A stretch of DNA of 64,000 nt, taken from assembly GCA_018660265.1 (NCBI GenBank), contig JABJKS010000089.1:1-64000 (forward strand). The letters are read 5' to 3'. The translations under genes and the position numbers were made by a program. Shown one piece after another: positions 18,475 to 28,091 of this stretch. Numbering within the stretch: the first letter of the stretch is position 1; each line of letters starts with the position of its first letter. The notes under the pieces are model-generated. The model saw only the letters and a program-made list of their open reading frames with translations. It was not told the origin of the DNA and ran no database searches. The DNA is from Rhodospirillaceae bacterium. Lineage in GTDB: Bacteria > Pseudomonadota > Alphaproteobacteria > GCA-2731375.

Positions 18475-20739
18475 ATGCAGCATATACTAAAGGCCGCGTT
18501 ATTGTGCAGCTTGTTAATAGGGTGCCAAACTGTTCAAAATGGCAGTAGTGGTGGCGATAATTACAACATTTTTTTCAGCCAAGCGGACCACGTTAAGGCG
18601 TTGTTGGCCAAGGGCAAAATTCAAGAAGCCTCTGATGTATATAGTGAATACACATCTTTTTTTCTCGGCAAGGGGAAGACGCATACCGATCTGCTAGCGA
18701 AATTGCGCACTGGTACTGAGACTTTGGTCGGGCAATCTTTGAGCCCGCTAGCCTCCCAAATAGCGGCACAATCCTGGCCTGCACCGCAGGCTGAATGGAA
18801 AGAGCTTGGCGCTTTATTATCCCGATCTGATGCTGAGATAGATCGCGCAAAACGCAATAAGATCCTAACCCATGCATCGCGGTCACCTTCTATCCATAGG
18901 GCGGTAGTAGCCTTCGACGATCTTACACGAAAGATCACAGCTTCCGTGGACGATGAATTCGATCAATATGACATCTTTAATAGCCCAAATTTTGGCGAAG
19001 TTTACCCGGTCAAAGTGGAATTGACGGCATTGCTAGATGACAACGCGGATCGTTTATTAAAGGAATTATCAGATAGCAACATTGCGGTCGTTTCCGGCTT
19101 TAAGGCGACTTACAAGACCGACTTGCCGGAAACCATGAACATACCGGTTGCGAAGATATTCTTCGACCATTCCTACGCCGCATTGAGGGCACAAAATAAA
19201 ACAAAAATCGGGGCGCTCATTAAAGCAATTACACAAAGTAACGAAGCTGGATTTGAAGTCAAAACACTGGACTCTGCGCGGATCAAGGCCGTGGATATTA
19301 CCAGCAAGGCATTGATGAACGCCCGGCAAATCGAATTTCCCATAGAGCTGGAACGAGACTTGCCGATTGAAGTGGTCGCCACGGATCTTGATAATGCGGT
19401 TCTCGAAAATGCCGAACTCGAAACGGAAATTTTGGTCCTGATTGACGTCGCGGCAGCAAAGGTTGACCGCGACATTGACGCTTACGAACCCGTCTCATCA
19501 GAGCATCAAATAGGGACCCAATCGTATCCCAATCCAGGCTATGCAAATGCGCAAAATGCCGTGACGCAAGCGCAAATGAATCTTCAGGGCGCACAGCTAC
19601 GTCAAATGACAGCCGGCAAAGGGCCCTGCACTGGCTTTGGCTGTATCTTGCACATTGCTGCCGCTGCCGTCGCGATTGCAGCCGTGGCGGAAGCCGAAGA
19701 AGAAATGAATGGCGCCATGTCGACCATGCAAACGACGCCAATGATGCTCGAACGACCTGTATACAAGTCATACGATTTCCGCAAAGCCTCTATTGATGCG
19801 TCAAAACTGGCGGTCGTGAACTACTACATCATCGACAAAAACGAGGGGCGGTATGTCAAAGGCACGTTTGATGCGAAGGAAACCCAGTCCTTTACTGTCC
19901 CTTACGGCATGAAGCTAGAGGATCGGCATAAAGACAGGCATCTGGCCGCGCTGGATACAGAGGCAGAGGTCAAGGCATTTGAAGAAAAATCGTTCGGCAT
20001 CTCCCTCACCAGTATTATTGAAGAATATACAGCCACAGAAGTTTCGATGACGAAGCTGAAAAGCCTGCGTGCGCTTCGCACTCAAATCCTCGAAGACAAG
20101 AACATCGCCATTGCGCGCTTTCAGGCCGACAGGATCAGAGCTGCTGAAGACACAACATACGCTGATTTGGCGCGAAGTGTCGTAGTTGTCTACAATCCTC
20201 AGGGAGGTCTCGGCACGGGCTTTTATGTGAATGATGATTTGATCCTGACGAATTTTCACGTGATAGAAGGCACAACCTTTGTCGAGATGAAGCTGAAGGA
20301 CGGGACCGAGACTTTCGGCAAGGTCATCGCCAAAGATGTCCGCTTGGATCTGGCATTGATTAGAACTCAGCATCGGGGAAAACCGGTGAAATTTCACCAC
20401 GGCAACGATATAGGGATTGGTGCCACTGCTATTGCCATCGGTCACCCAAGAGGTCTTGAGTTCACGACGACACGGGGTATTGTCAGCGCTATCCGGGCTC
20501 ATAAAAATGTTATTTTCGGCCACGGCAAAGAGGTCTATTTCGTCCAAACAGATACACCCATTAATCAGGGTAATTCCGGCGGGCCACTTTTTCTTGATGG
20601 CTCGATTATTGGCGTCAATGATTGGGTGGTATCAAAGCAAATTGCCGAGGGCCTAAATTTTGCGATCCATGTCAAGGAGGTCCTGCGATTTCTGCGAAAG
20701 GAAAACGTCCAGGTGAATATTGCAGGCGAAACATCATGA
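18475..20739 (+). CDS. Lipoprotein with C-terminal trypsin-like (S1C/DegP-type) protease domain
   Basis: 754 residues. Lipoprotein signal with lipobox LLIGC (Cys17), so it is anchored in a membrane on the periplasmic side. Residues about 20-550 form a large, mainly helical and charged region I do not recognise, interrupted by a hydrophobic alanine-rich stretch (about 387-405, AAAAVAIAAVAEAEEE). The last 200 residues are a trypsin-like protease with His595 (TNFHVIEG), Asp625 (RLDLALI) and Ser701 (NQGNSGGPL). No PDZ domain follows, unlike DegP/DegS. It overlaps the next lipoprotein gene by 4 bp (ATGA). An inverted repeat lies in its leader. Target proteins are unknown. Confidence 0.82.
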   Translation: MQHILKAALLCSLLIGCQTVQNGSSGGDNYNIFFSQADHVKALLAKGKIQEASDVYSEYTSFFLGKGKTHTDLLAKLRTGTETLVGQSLSPLASQIAAQSWPAPQAEWKELGALLSRSDAEIDRAKRNKILTHASRSPSIHRAVVAFDDLTRKITASVDDEFDQYDIFNSPNFGEVYPVKVELTALLDDNADRLLKELSDSNIAVVSGFKATYKTDLPETMNIPVAKIFFDHSYAALRAQNKTKIGALIKAITQSNEAGFEVKTLDSARIKAVDITSKALMNARQIEFPIELERDLPIEVVATDLDNAVLENAELETEILVLIDVAAAKVDRDIDAYEPVSSEHQIGTQSYPNPGYANAQNAVTQAQMNLQGAQLRQMTAGKGPCTGFGCILHIAAAAVAIAAVAEAEEEMNGAMSTMQTTPMMLERPVYKSYDFRKASIDASKLAVVNYYIIDKNEGRYVKGTFDAKETQSFTVPYGMKLEDRHKDRHLAALDTEAEVKAFEEKSFGISLTSIIEEYTATEVSMTKLKSLRALRTQILEDKNIAIARFQADRIRAAEDTTYADLARSVVVVYNPQGGLGTGFYVNDDLILTNFHVIEGTTFVEMKLKDGTETFGKVIAKDVRLDLALIRTQHRGKPVKFHHGNDIGIGATAIAIGHPRGLEFTTTRGIVSAIRAHKNVIFGHGKEVYFVQTDTPINQGNSGGPLFLDGSIIGVNDWVVSKQIAEGLNFAIHVKEVLRFLRKENVQVNIAGETS

Positions 20740-21464
20740 ACCAAATGACCCGCCATTTTATCCTGTCGGCAATCCCGATCATTCTTTTTGCCGCTGCCTG
20801 CGCGCCGCAAAGCCGCATGGGGATGATTGTTGATCGCAATACCGGGCTGCAAATCGGCTCCACCATCGAACGGAATATTGTGGTTGATCCTTCGCTGTTC
20901 CAAAACAGCGGCGTCAAACTGCGCATTCGCAATACGTCTGGGCAAACTGACTTTGGCATTAAGCGGTTTCGCCAACGGCTTCTGTCTGCCTTCGCAGCGA
21001 CTGGCTATGACACAAACCCCGGTGATGACTTTGGCATCCTTATTGATGTCAATGTCATGTATGCGGGCCAGGCATCAACCAACCTTGGAGCGGAGTTCGC
21101 CTTTCTGGGCGGTGCCACGGGCGGCATTGCAGTGGGATCAGGCAATCTGGCAACCGCGGGTGCCGTTATTGGCGGCGCAACATTGGGCGCCATTGTTGGA
21201 TCATACATCACGCAAGACACTTATATGATCGTTTCGGAAGTGACCATCGGTGTCATCGATCAACGACGCGGGAAATCCAAAAAAACCCTTGTGTTCGGTG
21301 CAAGCAAGCGAAAGAAATCAAAACGCAAACGCGCCTATAAGGGCTTTGCCCGGCAGTCGCGCACTAAAATTGCCGTCTATGCCGGCGGCACCAATATCTC
21401 GCCCGGTCAGGTCGCAGCCCAGGTAAATCAGCGACTAGTCAGCATTATTGGTGACGTAATCTAA
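20736..21464 (+). CDS. TraT-like outer-membrane lipoprotein
   Basis: 242 residues from the ATG overlapping the protease stop; upstream starts lie inside the protease gene. Lipobox FAAAC (Cys22). The body resembles the TraT complement-resistance/surface-exclusion family: LQIGSTIERNIVVDP, VKLRIRNTSGQTDF, a GYDTNPGDDFGILIDVNVMYAG segment, then a glycine-rich hydrophobic hairpin (GGATGGIAVGSG...GGATLGAIVGSY), then a VSEVTIGVIDQR strand and a lysine-rich stretch KKSKRKR. TraT proteins form oligomers in the outer membrane. No conjugation genes are nearby, so this is a chromosomal homologue; coupling to a protease lipoprotein is unusual. Confidence 0.78.
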   Translation: MNQMTRHFILSAIPIILFAAACAPQSRMGMIVDRNTGLQIGSTIERNIVVDPSLFQNSGVKLRIRNTSGQTDFGIKRFRQRLLSAFAATGYDTNPGDDFGILIDVNVMYAGQASTNLGAEFAFLGGATGGIAVGSGNLATAGAVIGGATLGAIVGSYITQDTYMIVSEVTIGVIDQRRGKSKKTLVFGASKRKKSKRKRAYKGFARQSRTKIAVYAGGTNISPGQVAAQVNQRLVSIIGDVI

Positions 21465-21503
21465 CGCACGCCCCTAAATGCGCCTGCAATGCACCTGCTC
21501 TGA

Positions 21504-22283
21504 TTAAAAATTGCTTTCATAAAGACCACCGTCGATCAACAGGCTTTGGCCGGTGATATAGCCGGCCTGGGCACTACAGAGGAAGGCGCAGGCTTCGCCG
21601 AATTCTTCCGGGTTGCCAAAACGTTTTGCGGGCACTTGGCCGGCTTGATTTTCCGCTGCCTGTTCGACCGAGATATTATTCTGTTGCGAATTATAGGCCA
21701 AGCCGCCACGCAGACGATCCGTATCGATGTAGCCGGGCAGAATATGGTTAATGGTGACATTGTTTTTCGCCACCGAACGGGCGACACCGGCCAGAAACGC
21801 CGTCAAACCGGCCCGCGCGCCGGAGGATAAATCAAGACCGAAGACCGGCTTCATAACGGAGACTGAGGTGATGTTGACGATGCGGCCAAATCCCTGGGCG
21901 ACCATCGGATCGATCACTGCCTGGACCAGTTCGATGGGCGTGGCAAAGTTCATGGTGACACCGGCCAGCATATCCTCCCGCGTCAGTTCCCGAAAATCAC
22001 GGAACGGCGGGCCGCCATTGTTGTTGACCAGAATATCGGGCTGCGGGCAGGCCGCCAATAAGGCTGCCTGGCCCTCCTTCGTGGAGACATCAGCGATGAC
22101 CGGGGTGACATCCACGTCTGACGCGGCGCGAATTTCATCCGCCGTGGCCGTTGTCACAGCTTCGTCCCGACCGTTGATCACCACATTGACACCGTTTTGC
22201 GCCAATGACATGGCACACCCCCGGCCCAGGCCCCGTGAGGACGCACAGACAATGGCGCTGCGCCCCTGAATACCTAAATCCAT
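21504..22283 (-). CDS. SDR family protein lacking the catalytic YxxxK motif
   Basis: 259 residues with an SDR Rossmann fold: cofactor loop CASSRGLGRG, a VNNNGGPP segment in place of NNAG, Ser-containing VNITSVSV, and C-terminal GYITGQSLLIDGG. Where classical SDRs have YxxxK, the sequence reads LSSGARAGLTAF, so the catalytic Tyr and Lys are replaced by Ser and Arg. I recall a branch annotated as BKR-like SDRs with this NGARAGL or SGARAGL motif, so the change is probably a subfamily property and not decay. The reaction is uncertain. It is 23 bp upstream of a 2OG oxygenase on the same strand. Confidence 0.82.
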   Translation of the reverse strand: MDLGIQGRSAIVCASSRGLGRGCAMSLAQNGVNVVINGRDEAVTTATADEIRAASDVDVTPVIADVSTKEGQAALLAACPQPDILVNNNGGPPFRDFRELTREDMLAGVTMNFATPIELVQAVIDPMVAQGFGRIVNITSVSVMKPVFGLDLSSGARAGLTAFLAGVARSVAKNNVTINHILPGYIDTDRLRGGLAYNSQQNNISVEQAAENQAGQVPAKRFGNPEEFGEACAFLCSAQAGYITGQSLLIDGGLYESNF

Positions 22284-22306
22284 GATAACTTCTCCCTATA
22301 TATCTA

Positions 22307-23347
22307 TCAGTCGTACTGGTTCTTCATCTCGACCGTTTTGTGGTCCTTTTGATGAAAATAATTGGCGCTGTAGAATTCCTTCATCAGGTCTGCATACAGC
22401 CGTGGTTCGTATTTAGCCGGGCTGTCATCGTCTATGCAGGACGGTGCCACGCGGATCATCCGGTATGGGTTTGGGCTGTGAAAGTAGGCGATGGAATAGC
22501 GGTCCATGTTGCCGTCGACGATCACCCCATGGGGCGTTGAGAGGAAATTATCATTCGACATGCGCCGCGCCATGTTGCCGATGTTCACCAAAAAAGTACC
22601 GGGGATCAGGGGCGGCGGCAACCACTCTCCCGAAGGCAGGCGGATGGCCAGGCCCGGCACTTCCATCCGTGCCAGGATGGTCATGAAAGAATTATCCGTA
22701 TGAGGTGCCGTGCCGAAATCATTGTCGACGACTTCGGTGGGCGGATAATGCAACATACGCAGGGTGGCGTTGTTCTCATCAGCGAAATCTACATCCAGAT
22801 AATCTGCCGCCATGCCTAAAGCACGGGCAAAGGGCGGCACCAGGCTATGGCCCAATGCATTGACGGCCTGGAAATAGGCCATCACCCCATCGCGAAAGCC
22901 CGGCAGATCATCGGGCCAGTAATTTTGGCCCCGCAAGGGCGTGCCTTTAAGCACATCGGGGTGGTCGTCCGGGCGATCGTGGGTCACGAAAAATGATTCA
23001 TTCTGGTTCGGCGTGGTCGCCTTATGAACCGTGGAATGGGCCTGCATGGACGTGTTCATGGCCATGTAGCCGATATTGGCAGCATCAAGGGGGTGGCGGT
23101 TTTTGACCTCCAACGGCAGGGCATGAAAGCGTTTCGACTGCGCAAAAGCCCCTGTGATCAAATCTTCGGGCACACCATGATTGGAAATATAGAAAAATCC
23201 CACCCGGGCGCAAGCATCCTTAATTTCGCCGGCCAGGGCATCCAAAGCGCCATTTTTTCCCGCCAAATAGGGGCCAAGATCAAGAATGGGTATTTGGGCC
23301 AGGGCGGCATCCATGTCGCTGGCGGCCTGTTCTTGAAATAGATGCAT
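22307..23347 (-). CDS. 2-oxoglutarate/Fe(II) oxygenase, isopenicillin N synthase-like
   Basis: 346 residues from MHLFQEQAASD, chosen because GGAAGGGA lies 8 bases upstream; the longer frame to 23494 has no family sequence. The N-terminal PILDLGPYLAG and GFFYISNHGVPEDLI are the DIOX_N signature. The iron site is HTD (in APHTDNSFMTI) and the His in STPHGV, and the RYSIAYF segment holds the Arg-x-Ser that binds 2-oxoglutarate. Such enzymes hydroxylate or desaturate small molecules. It may act with the SDR immediately downstream. The substrate is unknown. Confidence 0.87.
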   Translation of the reverse strand: MHLFQEQAASDMDAALAQIPILDLGPYLAGKNGALDALAGEIKDACARVGFFYISNHGVPEDLITGAFAQSKRFHALPLEVKNRHPLDAANIGYMAMNTSMQAHSTVHKATTPNQNESFFVTHDRPDDHPDVLKGTPLRGQNYWPDDLPGFRDGVMAYFQAVNALGHSLVPPFARALGMAADYLDVDFADENNATLRMLHYPPTEVVDNDFGTAPHTDNSFMTILARMEVPGLAIRLPSGEWLPPPLIPGTFLVNIGNMARRMSNDNFLSTPHGVIVDGNMDRYSIAYFHSPNPYRMIRVAPSCIDDDSPAKYEPRLYADLMKEFYSANYFHQKDHKTVEMKNQYD

Positions 23348-23540
23348 CAACAAAATCCCTTCCACGCAATTCAGCCGACCGAGGTGTTGGTTGAGTATAA
23401 CCAAATTCACCAGCTTGGAACCACGGCTTAAATTTAATCTGAAACCGCCTTCATTAGGTCTAATTTTTGCTGCTGTTGCATATGAAACGAACATAACTCG
23501 GAAGGTGACCGGGGGCGGCCGGGAACGAGCGGCATGGCAA

Positions 23541-23556
23541 CTCGATGAAAATCGAG
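23541..23556 (-). terminator. GNRA-loop hairpin after the helicase gene
   Basis: CTCGAT and ATCGAG form a 6-bp stem closed by a four-base loop, 5 bp beyond the helicase stop on the minus strand. It is flanked on the far side by a G-rich block (23511-23523). It resembles the small hairpin beside the 15.8-kb repeat, but no large inverted repeat is present here and there is no T tract. Confidence 0.4.
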
Positions 23557-23560
23557 ATCT

Positions 23561-26014
23561 CTATAATAGGCAGGAGGCTTCGTTGATGAGGTCTTCCGCC
23601 GCTTCGCTTAACAGCTCCTCCATACTGTCCCCATGCACCGCCTCGCGGCCGATTTCCAGCATCAGGGGAACGGCCAGGGGTGAGACGCGGTCCAGTGATC
23701 GATGATCGATCCGGCCTTTGACCCGCGCCAGCATGTCCCCCAGACGCCCGATATCCAACAGACCCGTGGCCGCATCCGCTTGCGTGGCGCGCAACAGAAT
23801 ATGGTCGGGTTCGTATTTGCGCAGCACGTCATAAATCAGATCGGAGGAAAAGGTCATCTGTCGTCCGGTCTTTTCCTGGCCCGGATGACGGCGGTCAATC
23901 AGGCCTGCAATCAGGGCCACATTGCGAAAGGTGCGCTTTACCAAATTGGATTCCGCCAGCCATTCCTCCAGATCATCGCCCAGCATATCCTCGCCAAACA
24001 GGGGCTCCACATCCTCCACCCTGTTCAAGCTCCATACCGCTAAAGCATATTCAGAGGCGACGAAGCCAAACGGGCGATGGCCCGCGCGTTCCATGCGCCG
24101 GGTCATCAGCATGCCCAGGGTCTGATGTGCCAATCGCCCCTCGAACGGGTAACAGACCAGATAATGCTTACCGCCACGGGGAAAGCCTTCCACCAACAAA
24201 CCTTCCGGCCCCGGCAGAACAGAACGGCGGCGTTGCATGTCCAGCCAGTCCCGCACCGGTGGGGGCAGGCGGTTTCGCGCTGCCTCATCCGCCAATAGCC
24301 CCCGTACACGGGCGGCCAGATAGGTGGAGAGGGGGAACTTACCGCCATAATAGGACGGCACCTTGGCCTCCACCCCCGCAGCCCGGCTGACCGTCGCCAC
24401 GGTTTCGCGCATGCCTTCAAAGCGCAGGATCTCACCGGCAAAGGCGAAGGTATCCCCGATCACCAGTTGATCTATAAACCATTCCTCAATCTGACCCAGA
24501 TTACGACCGCGTTTTAAGCGCACATGGATCATCGGCTCGGCCACAATGGTGCCTACGTTCAGGCGATATTGCCGTGCCACCCGCGGGCCGGAGACATCGT
24601 GCCGCCCCTCGCTATCGCGCACCAGGCGGGCGTAACGTTCGTATTGGCGCAGGGCATAGCCCCCTGTCGCGACATAATCGACCACGCGATCGAAACTATC
24701 CCGGCTTAGTCCGGCATAGGGTGCGGCGCGGCAAACCTCCGCATACAGTTCGGCAGCATGAAACGGACCGCCGCAGGCCGTGCCCAGAATATGCTGGGCG
24801 AGGACGTCCAGACCACCCCGGCGCGGGGGCTCACCATCCAACTCCCCTTCCATCACCGCCTCGGCAGCGGCCTGACATTCCAAGACTTCAAACCTGTTCG
24901 AGGGCACAAGCAGGGCGCGGCTGGGTTCGTCCAGACGATGATTGGCCCGGCCTATACGCTGGACCAGGCGGCTTAATCCCTTCGGTGCGCCCACCTGGAT
25001 GACCAGATCAACCGCGCCCCAATCAATGCCCAAATCCAAGGTCGAGGTGCAGACCACCGCCCGCAAGGCCCCGCGCACCATGGCGGCTTCTACCTTGCGG
25101 CGCTGTTCGGGCGCGAGGGAACCATGATGCAGGGCAATGGCCAGGCCATCCTCATTCAAACGCCACAGATGATTGAAAACCACCTCTGCCTGGGCCCTGG
25201 TATTGACGAAAACCAGGCTGGTCTGTTGCGCCTTGATGGCACTATAAACATCCGCCATGGCGTGCAAGGTCATATGACCGGCCCACGGCACCCGGGCCGA
25301 GGCGGCCATGATATTGATTTCAGGTCGCGGGCCCGGACCACCGTCAATGACCGCAACAGGGCCGGCGCAGGCCAGAAAGCCGGCCATTTTATCGGGCGCG
25401 GCCACTGTGGCTGATAGTCCGATCTGCCGTGCGGCGGGTGCCATACCGGCCAGACGGGCCAGACCCAGGGCCAAAAGATCGCCGCGCTTATTTGCTGCCA
25501 GGGCATGCAGCTCGTCGATAATCACATAACGTAAATGGGCAAAATAGCGCCCCGCATCCCGGTAAGACAACAACAACGCCAATTGCTCCGGCGTGGTCAG
25601 CAACATATGCGGCGAGTTGCGCCGTTGACGCTGGCGCCGGGATTGCGGGGTATCCCCGGTGCGGCTCTCCACCCGAATGGGCAGGCCCATATCAGAAATT
25701 GGTTCTTCCAGATTACGGCGCACATCAACCGCCAGTGCCTTGAGGGGGGAGAGGTAGAGGGTATGCAGCCGGCCATCGCTTTTCACCGCATCGACTGTAT
25801 CGCCCGCCATCAGATCACACAGGCTGGGCAAAAACCCGGCCAGGGTCTTACCGCCCCCCGTGGGGGCCGACAACAATACGGACAGACCGGCATGTGTATG
25901 TTGCAGGACGGCCAATTGATGCGGCCGGGGCTGCCAGCCACGGGCAGCAAACCACGCTACCAGGGCGGGGGGCAGCCCCGGCGACAATTCATGCCCTTGC
26001 GCGATCTCATCCAT
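23561..26014 (-). CDS. Lhr-like DEXH-box helicase (ligase-associated DNA-damage type)
   Basis: 817 residues from MDEIAQGHELS; a start at 26065 is also possible. Superfamily 2 helicase: Q-like RPHQLAVLQ, Walker A APTGGGKT, DEXH-type box IIDELHAL, motif III LSAT, and motif VI QRIGRANHR, then an Lhr-type winged-helix/C-terminal domain (VGTIVAEPMIHVRLKRGRNLG, GDTFAFAGEILRFEG). The length and the start LPPALVAWFAARGWQPRPHQ match the family found beside ATP-dependent ligase and exonuclease genes in many proteobacteria. Those partners are absent here, so the repair role is from family knowledge only. It diverges from the MFS gene. Confidence 0.88.
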   Translation of the reverse strand: MDEIAQGHELSPGLPPALVAWFAARGWQPRPHQLAVLQHTHAGLSVLLSAPTGGGKTLAGFLPSLCDLMAGDTVDAVKSDGRLHTLYLSPLKALAVDVRRNLEEPISDMGLPIRVESRTGDTPQSRRQRQRRNSPHMLLTTPEQLALLLSYRDAGRYFAHLRYVIIDELHALAANKRGDLLALGLARLAGMAPAARQIGLSATVAAPDKMAGFLACAGPVAVIDGGPGPRPEINIMAASARVPWAGHMTLHAMADVYSAIKAQQTSLVFVNTRAQAEVVFNHLWRLNEDGLAIALHHGSLAPEQRRKVEAAMVRGALRAVVCTSTLDLGIDWGAVDLVIQVGAPKGLSRLVQRIGRANHRLDEPSRALLVPSNRFEVLECQAAAEAVMEGELDGEPPRRGGLDVLAQHILGTACGGPFHAAELYAEVCRAAPYAGLSRDSFDRVVDYVATGGYALRQYERYARLVRDSEGRHDVSGPRVARQYRLNVGTIVAEPMIHVRLKRGRNLGQIEEWFIDQLVIGDTFAFAGEILRFEGMRETVATVSRAAGVEAKVPSYYGGKFPLSTYLAARVRGLLADEAARNRLPPPVRDWLDMQRRRSVLPGPEGLLVEGFPRGGKHYLVCYPFEGRLAHQTLGMLMTRRMERAGHRPFGFVASEYALAVWSLNRVEDVEPLFGEDMLGDDLEEWLAESNLVKRTFRNVALIAGLIDRRHPGQEKTGRQMTFSSDLIYDVLRKYEPDHILLRATQADAATGLLDIGRLGDMLARVKGRIDHRSLDRVSPLAVPLMLEIGREAVHGDSMEELLSEAAEDLINEASCLL

Positions 26015-26080
26015 AAAGGCATTTATAGCGCACTGTGACCATTTGCGCGCCCATGCGCCCTTCATTCAGAAAGTAAATTC

Positions 26081-27331
26081 ATGCCCCCGTCCCTGCCTTC
26101 GGGCCGGATTGTCCTGATGTTTTTATTGTTCGCCCTGTTATTCGGGACCGGGCAGTTCCATCGCGTCTCAACCTCCGTCCTGGTACCCGAACTAACGGCG
26201 GAGCTGAACCTCGGTGCCAATGCCCTGGGCGGCATTTCGGCTGTCTATTTTCTGTGCGGTGCCTTGATGCAAATTCCCATCGGCATGTGCCTGGACCGTT
26301 TCGGCACCCGGCGGACCTTGCCGGTGCTTTTGCTCATGGCATCAACGGGCACCTACCTCTTTGCCACTGCGCATGACATACCCGGCCTGATGTTGGGGCG
26401 GGCTTTGATGGGGATGGGATTTGCCTCCTCCATGGTGGCAGCGTTCATTGTCTTCGCCCGTTGGGTCCCGCCGGAGAAATTCGCAACCACGTCTTCGCGT
26501 ATCATTGCCTTGGGCAGCGTCGGCGGCCTGCTTGCCACCACCCCCCTTGCCTATGCCGTCAGTTTTTACGGCTGGCGCCTGCCAATATTGGCGGTTTGTG
26601 CCATGACCATCGCTATGTTGGCGTTGATCATCGGTCTGGTTCGTGACGCCCCGCCAGGTTTGCGTCCACTGGAAGGCAAACCAAGCAGCCTGGCTGGCAA
26701 TTTAGCCGGCCTATGGTCCGTCATGAAGGATCGACAAATGCGCTATATCCTGATCATGGGATTTGCCACATTTGGCCCCGGCATGGTGCTTCTGGGTCTG
26801 TGGGGCGGGCCGTTCCTGGCCGACGTACATGGCCTGGATGCGATCGACCGTGGCTACCTGTTGCTGGCCATGGCGTTAATGGCACCGCTTGGGTTGATGG
26901 TGATCGGACCCTTGGATAGATATTTCAACTCCCACAAAAAGGTCGTGATCCTTTCTGCCCTTGGCATGGCCCTGGGCTTTGCCTTCCTGGCCATAGCCGG
27001 ACAGGTCAGTTTATGGCTGGTCGGGCCCGTCATGTTGTGGACCATGTTTGCCCAGGCCTACTATGTCACCCTACATGGCCACTGCCGGGCCTTGTTCCCG
27101 GCCGGCATGGCGGGACGGGCGGCAACATTGGTGAATTTGGTCGCCGTCGCCGGTATTGCCTTGATGCAAATCTGCTCGGGCCTGCTGATGGAAGCTTTTC
27201 CCAGTCCGACAGGCATAGCCGATAGTATGGGTTATCGCCTGACCTTCGCTGCAACCGCCCTGATATTGGTCTTTTGCACGGCCTGCTATGCCCGTGCGGA
27301 CGATGTACCGGTTCGCCCGGCCCTGGAATAG
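26081..27331 (+). CDS. MFS transporter
   Basis: 416 residues with twelve hydrophobic segments. MFS signatures: CLDRFGTRRTLP between helices 2 and 3, GRALMGMGFASSMVAAF in helix 4, and a weaker repeat DRYFNSHKKVVIL in the second half. The pattern is that of proton-driven uptake or export of small molecules (nitrate/nitrite-like and sugar phosphate-like branches are possible), but the substrate cannot be told. It diverges from the helicase gene and is followed by a terminator-like hairpin. Confidence 0.87.
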   Translation: MPPSLPSGRIVLMFLLFALLFGTGQFHRVSTSVLVPELTAELNLGANALGGISAVYFLCGALMQIPIGMCLDRFGTRRTLPVLLLMASTGTYLFATAHDIPGLMLGRALMGMGFASSMVAAFIVFARWVPPEKFATTSSRIIALGSVGGLLATTPLAYAVSFYGWRLPILAVCAMTIAMLALIIGLVRDAPPGLRPLEGKPSSLAGNLAGLWSVMKDRQMRYILIMGFATFGPGMVLLGLWGGPFLADVHGLDAIDRGYLLLAMALMAPLGLMVIGPLDRYFNSHKKVVILSALGMALGFAFLAIAGQVSLWLVGPVMLWTMFAQAYYVTLHGHCRALFPAGMAGRAATLVNLVAVAGIALMQICSGLLMEAFPSPTGIADSMGYRLTFAATALILVFCTACYARADDVPVRPALE

Positions 27332-27335
27332 AATT

Positions 27336-27351
27336 CCCGCAGTATTGCGGG
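27336..27351 (+). terminator. Stem-loop downstream of the MFS gene
   Basis: CCCGCA-GTAT-TGCGGG: a perfect 6-bp GC-rich stem with a four-base loop, 4 bp after the stop codon. Only a weak T content follows, so termination may be partial. Confidence 0.5.
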
Positions 27352-27466
27352 CTTAACAACTTATTTACCAGGTTGGCGCTAACATCCATTGCTATGGAAT
27401 TATCGCGGATAGTCGTGATGAAAATTGCGATGACAACGGCGGAATTTAGCGGATGCAGCGGCAATA

Positions 27467-28039
27467 ATGGCCTATAATCTAGAATATTTGCAGGTCCAGT
27501 TAATTGAGGACAATCGCAATATGCGCGCGCTGGTCAAGGCCATGCTGAACGCATTGGGCATGAAGGATGTGCGCGATTATGCCAATGGCAAGCAGGCCTT
27601 GGATGCGATCCAGGATTTCACCCCTGACCTGATCATCACGGATTGGATGATGTCGCCCGTCGATGGCCTGGAATATACCCGATTTATTCGCGGCGACGTT
27701 GACAGTCCCGATATCTTCACTCCCGTCATTTTGATGACCGGACATACGGAAAAGTGGCGGATTATTACGGCCCGCGATGCCGGCGTAAACGAGCTGCTGG
27801 CAAAGCCTATTTCGGCCAAAACACTCTATGACCGCATTCTGGCGGTGATCGAGAAACCGCGACCCTTCGTACGCACCAAATCGTTTTTTGGTCCCTGCCG
27901 CCGGCGGGTGAACTGGAAAGAATATATGGGCCCCGAAAGGCGCTTCCGAGCGGACCAGCAGGCAGGTTTGATGGACTTCGACGGAGATCAAATGGATGAC
28001 GGCATTGATGATGTCGAGAGACTATTAGAATCGCTTTGA
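27467..28039 (+). CDS. Response regulator with short C-terminal extension
   Basis: 190 residues. Receiver domain: acidic pair in LIEDN, phosphoacceptor Asp59 in ITDWMMSPVDG, Thr in LMTGHT, and Lys113 in LLAKPIS. After about residue 125 comes a basic segment, FFGPCRRR, then EYMGPERRFR and an acidic tail. There is no DNA-binding or enzyme domain; this layout is common in alphaproteobacterial orphan regulators. It is followed 52 bp later by an Hpt-domain protein, an obvious phosphotransfer partner. The ribosome site is weak. Confidence 0.87.
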   Translation: MAYNLEYLQVQLIEDNRNMRALVKAMLNALGMKDVRDYANGKQALDAIQDFTPDLIITDWMMSPVDGLEYTRFIRGDVDSPDIFTPVILMTGHTEKWRIITARDAGVNELLAKPISAKTLYDRILAVIEKPRPFVRTKSFFGPCRRRVNWKEYMGPERRFRADQQAGLMDFDGDQMDDGIDDVERLLESL

Positions 28040-28091
28040 CCGCCCCGCGCCGGCATTGCCAATCAAACATCTAAAACAGGAAATTTAGATC

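Noticed and set aside
20736-21464. Part of a conjugative plasmid or integrated element because of TraT similarity
   Set aside because: No tra, relaxase, integrase, att-like repeats or tRNA nearby; neighbours are ordinary chromosomal genes.
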